NCBI RefSeq assembly: GCF_018283675.1
Contig: NZ_JAGVRK010000001.1
Coordinates: 3,286,001 to 3,350,000 of the forward strand
Direction: 5' to 3'
Origin: Metabacillus flavus
GTDB lineage: Bacteria; Bacillota; Bacilli; Bacillales; Bacillaceae
Length of the DNA: 64,000 bases
In this document: positions 61,671-64,000 of the stretch, piece after piece
Layout: every line of letters starts with the position of its first letter
Position numbering within the stretch: position 1 is the first letter of the stretch
Position numbers and translations under genes: made by a program
The notes under the pieces: generated by a model
Database searches by the model: none
What the model was told of the DNA's origin: nothing
The model's input: only the letters and a program-made list of their open reading frames with translations

Positions 61671-61701
61671 AAAGGCGGAACAGCGGCTGTTCCGTCTTTC
61701 A
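61671..61701. terminator. Bidirectional terminator between the WYL regulator and map
   Basis: AAAGGCGGAACAGC / GTTCCGTCTTT arms, between convergent genes, with T-rich DNA on the reverse-strand side. Confidence 0.85.
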
Positions 61702-61703
61702 AA

Positions 61704-62450
61704 TTAATGCGCTGTTAAAATAAGCGGACCATCTGCTGTGATCGCAAGTGTATGTTCAAATTGCACGCAGCGTTTTCCGTCCACGGTTCTTGCAGTCCAG
61801 CCGTTTTTATCCATTTTAGATTGCCACTTTCCTGCATTCACCATTGGTTCAATAGTAATAACCATGCCTTCTTTCAAACGCGTACCTTTTCCGGGAAGTC
61901 CATAGTGAAGAATGGTCGGGTCTTCATGCATCGTTTTTCCGATTCCATGACCGGTAAAATCTCTGACAACAGAGAAGCCCTCCCCTTCCACATAGGATTG
62001 AATCGCATGTCCGATATCCCCTGTACGGTTGCCGGCAATGGCTTGTTCGATCCCTTTATCCAGCGACGTTTTTGTAACATGCATAAGTCTTGAAGACTCA
62101 TCATCCAACTCCCCAACAGCATAAGACCATGCAGAGTCAGCAAGGCCTCCATTTAAATTAACCACCATATCAATCGTGACGATATCCCCGCTCTTAAGTT
62201 CTTTTTTACTTGGAAATCCGTGACAGATTTCATCATTCACGGACGCACACGTTGCAAATGGATAGCCATGGTAGCCCTTCTGCTCAGGAGTAGCCCCATT
62301 GCTTTTCAGAAACTTTTCCACAAAGGTATCAATTTCAAGTGTTGTAATCCCTGGCCGGATCATCATGGCAATCTCTTTATGGGTTTCGGCTAAAAGTCTC
62401 CCTGCTTCATGCATGAGTTCTATTTCTCTCTTACTTTTTAACTGAATCAT
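61704..62450 (-). CDS. map: Type I methionine aminopeptidase
   Basis: A 248-residue metallopeptidase that removes N-terminal methionine. Metal ligands are visible: V-T-I-D-M-V-V-N-L-N-G-G-L-A-D-S (two Asp), T-G-H-G-I-G (His), I-T-I-E-P-M (Glu) and the last Glu in Q-F-E-H-T. It is a second, stand-alone map (the housekeeping copy normally lies in the ribosomal protein cluster), like B. subtilis YflG. Confidence 0.93.
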   Translation of the reverse strand: MIQLKSKREIELMHEAGRLLAETHKEIAMMIRPGITTLEIDTFVEKFLKSNGATPEQKGYHGYPFATCASVNDEICHGFPSKKELKSGDIVTIDMVVNLNGGLADSAWSYAVGELDDESSRLMHVTKTSLDKGIEQAIAGNRTGDIGHAIQSYVEGEGFSVVRDFTGHGIGKTMHEDPTILHYGLPGKGTRLKEGMVITIEPMVNAGKWQSKMDKNGWTARTVDGKRCVQFEHTLAITADGPLILTAH

Positions 62451-62825
62451 CTTAACGCTCCTAACCGATCATTATATCCTGCTTATAAACGATACCATAT
62501 TACAGTTTGGAAGAGCGAACCTCCTGCACTTTTTATCGTTAGTTTTAACAGCAGCTTCTTCTGAAAATCCCTTATTAGCCTATATGTGCGGCTTCATCAA
62601 TAAACCATTTCCAAGCCAAATATGTCGTCTCAAAGTTCTCCCTTTTAGCATGTGTATCTCCAGCATTTATTTATACGCGTATCATTCTGATTTGGTGTCC
62701 TATTTTGTTCATGTACCTTTTTAACAGGCAGTTGGAGCGCATATAAACTATCTTAAAATAAAAAATGAGATACATATTTTATCTTAATTTCCGAAAGAAA
62801 ATATTTCCTATTCGTGTGTTAACAG

Positions 62826-62851
62826 GTTTTAGTTATATCATTTTAGGCTAT
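62826..62851 (+). promoter_or_regulatory. Sigma-B-like promoter
   Basis: GTTTTA (62826-62831), 14 bases, then GGCTAT (62846-62851), 45 bases before the SDR start. Spacing and the -10 element are the same as in the promoter-like pair at 30877. The rest of the 445-bp gap from 62451 is AT-rich with nothing else recognised. Confidence 0.5.
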
Positions 62852-62895
62852 GTATATCCTAAACACAAACTTAGATTAATAAGGGAGAGATTCTT

Positions 62896-63681
62896 ATGTC
62901 AGAAAAACGTCCGCTTGCATTAATTACTGGAGCTTCCTCCGGTCTTGGCCTTGAGCTATCCAAACAATTTGCCCAGAACGGTTATGATCTGGCCATATCA
63001 GGATCAAGCGACCGAATTTTTGAAGCAGCAGAAGTCATTCGCGGCCTTGGAGCTAACGCTTATCCCCATCAGGCAGACGCGGCCTCATACGATGGTGTTG
63101 AAAGCTTCTGGACCTTTGTGAAAGAATTAAACCGGCCGGTTGAAGCAGCTGTCCTAAACGTTGGAATTGGACTTGGAGGGGCATTTGCGGACACCGATCT
63201 CGAAGAAGAGCTTAAGCTGATTTCCATCAACATTACAGGTACGGTTCACATGGCAAAACGCGTGGTTAAACATATGATTCCAAATGGCCGCGGTAAAATT
63301 CTAGTGGTCTCATCCATTGCTGCAACTCTTCCAACCCCATATGAGACTGTATATGGACCTTCTAAGGCATTTGGTTTTCTATTTGCAGAATCGCTGCGTG
63401 AAGAACTGCGCGAAACAGGCGTTACGGTCACTGCCATCCTTCCAGGGCCGACGGATACAAATTTCCACTCTAACGCAGGAATGGGCTCAAGCGAAATCGG
63501 TTCTTCAAAGAAAAACGATAAAGAGCTCGTAGCCAGACAGGGCTTCGAAGCACTAATGAACGATGTAGATCACGTTGTTGGCGGAGATGAAGCAACAAAA
63601 CAGGAGGCAATGGAAAATCGAAGTACCCCAGAGCCAGAGAAGGCCGCCCGCCATGCAAAACGGGCACGCCTGCAAAACTAA
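62896..63681 (+). CDS. SDR family oxidoreductase (second)
   Basis: A 261-residue SDR: cofactor motif T-G-A-S-S-G-L-G (residues 12-19), S-S-I-A-A, the catalytic Y-G-P-S-K-A, and I-L-P-G-P-T-D-T. A polar, Lys/Arg-rich tail (K-A-A-R-H-A-K-R-A-R) ends it. Substrate unknown. The upstream promoter suggests induction by stress. GGGAGAGA precedes the ATG. Confidence 0.9.
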   Translation: MSEKRPLALITGASSGLGLELSKQFAQNGYDLAISGSSDRIFEAAEVIRGLGANAYPHQADAASYDGVESFWTFVKELNRPVEAAVLNVGIGLGGAFADTDLEEELKLISINITGTVHMAKRVVKHMIPNGRGKILVVSSIAATLPTPYETVYGPSKAFGFLFAESLREELRETGVTVTAILPGPTDTNFHSNAGMGSSEIGSSKKNDKELVARQGFEALMNDVDHVVGGDEATKQEAMENRSTPEPEKAARHAKRARLQN

Positions 63682-63814
63682 AGGAGGATTTACTATCAGC
63701 GGGTTAACGGGACAGCGGAGTTATTTCTCAGAAAAAGGAAATCACTGGTCCTAAAAGTTATTAGCTGAAAAGTTGCAAATACAGAAGAGATAAAGTTAAA
63801 AGGAACTGCTGCTC

Positions 63815-63846
63815 ACCTCCAAGTCTTAAAGTTGGAGGTGATTTTT
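63815..63846 (+). terminator. Terminator after the second SDR gene
   Basis: CACCTCCAA-N9-TTGGAGGTG followed by ATTTTTCATT. Confidence 0.88.
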
Positions 63847-63909
63847 CATTCATTGGAACTTTTTTTATCTTTATCCGTATTACTGGCAGAACGAATGGAG
63901 GGAAGCGCT

Positions 63910-64000
63910 ATGGAACATGTTCAGCACAAACTGGATCAATACAGTCATATCTTTCTACTGCTAAAAGATGAATTGAAATGGAAGGTCTCTGACCAGAGAA
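63910..64000 (+). CDS. Partial gene at the right edge (DUF4003-like?)
   Basis: The first 30 codons are visible: M-E-H-V-Q-H-K-L-D-Q-Y, then L-K-D-E-L-K-W-K-V-S-D-Q-R. GGAGGGAAG sits before the ATG. The L-K-W-K-V-S-D segment is reminiscent of DUF4003 proteins, but too little is present for a firm call. Confidence 0.45.
   Translation, partial: MEHVQHKLDQYSHIFLLLKDELKWKVSDQR

Overview
The window is chromosomal DNA of a low-to-moderate GC, endospore-forming Bacillaceae. The inference rests on the yusE-yusF-yusG-gcvH-yusI-fadE-fadA-fadN-yuzL-fadM-yusN gene order known from Bacillus subtilis, Coat_F-type spore coat genes, strong AAGGAGG ribosome binding sites, and a FadR-type operator. Species cannot be fixed from sequence alone; a Metabacillus-like relative is a guess. 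No rRNA, tRNA, intact insertion sequence, prophage or CRISPR array was seen.

Layout. 1-10.1 kb: glycine cleavage H protein, the fatty acid beta-oxidation operon fadN-fadA-fadE, proline dehydrogenase, two spore coat genes, then four tandem 123-bp repeats. 10.2-16.5 kb: a helically phased motif array, a siderophore uptake and reduction locus (binding protein, two permeases, ATPase, FhuF-like reductase) with Fur boxes, and a ZIP metal transporter. 16.5-24.3 kb: a Ktr potassium channel and a GltP-type symporter, each behind a c-di-AMP (ydaO-type) riboswitch, plus DedA, TatA, a lysine-riboswitch-controlled permease and GltT. 24.5-33.5 kb: D,D-carboxypeptidase, a MurE-like ligase, fumarase, acetyltransferase, EcsC protein, DUF3243 plus an SDR behind a sigma-B-like promoter, and BrnQ. 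33.6-34.1 kb: about 500 bp of phased degenerate repeats.

34.2-52.1 kb is the most striking part. It holds an InhA metalloprotease, a poly-gamma-glutamate capsule operon in the order capB-capC-capA-capD-capE (including the CapD anchoring enzyme), and about 7 kb further on a hasA-hasC-hasB operon whose HasA resembles streptococcal class I hyaluronan synthase. These are the gene orders carried on separate virulence plasmids in Bacillus anthracis and B. cereus G9241; here both lie within 16 kb of one segment. The genes predict two capsules, one polypeptide and one glycosaminoglycan, but nothing here shows that either is made.

52.7-64 kb: an ABC exporter with a UgtP-like glycosyltransferase, a 39-residue membrane peptide, a minimal PhaR-PhaC pair, a second DedA protein, a RibD-type reductase, a WYL regulator, methionine aminopeptidase, an SDR behind a second sigma-B-like promoter, and a partial gene at the edge.

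Caveat: three genes (siderophore permease, GltP-type symporter, V4R-STAS protein) are each broken by a single-base change inside a homopolymer run. That pattern suggests sequencing error, so they are annotated as frameshifted genes rather than biological losses. Copies of at least two intergenic repeat families are scattered through the window.
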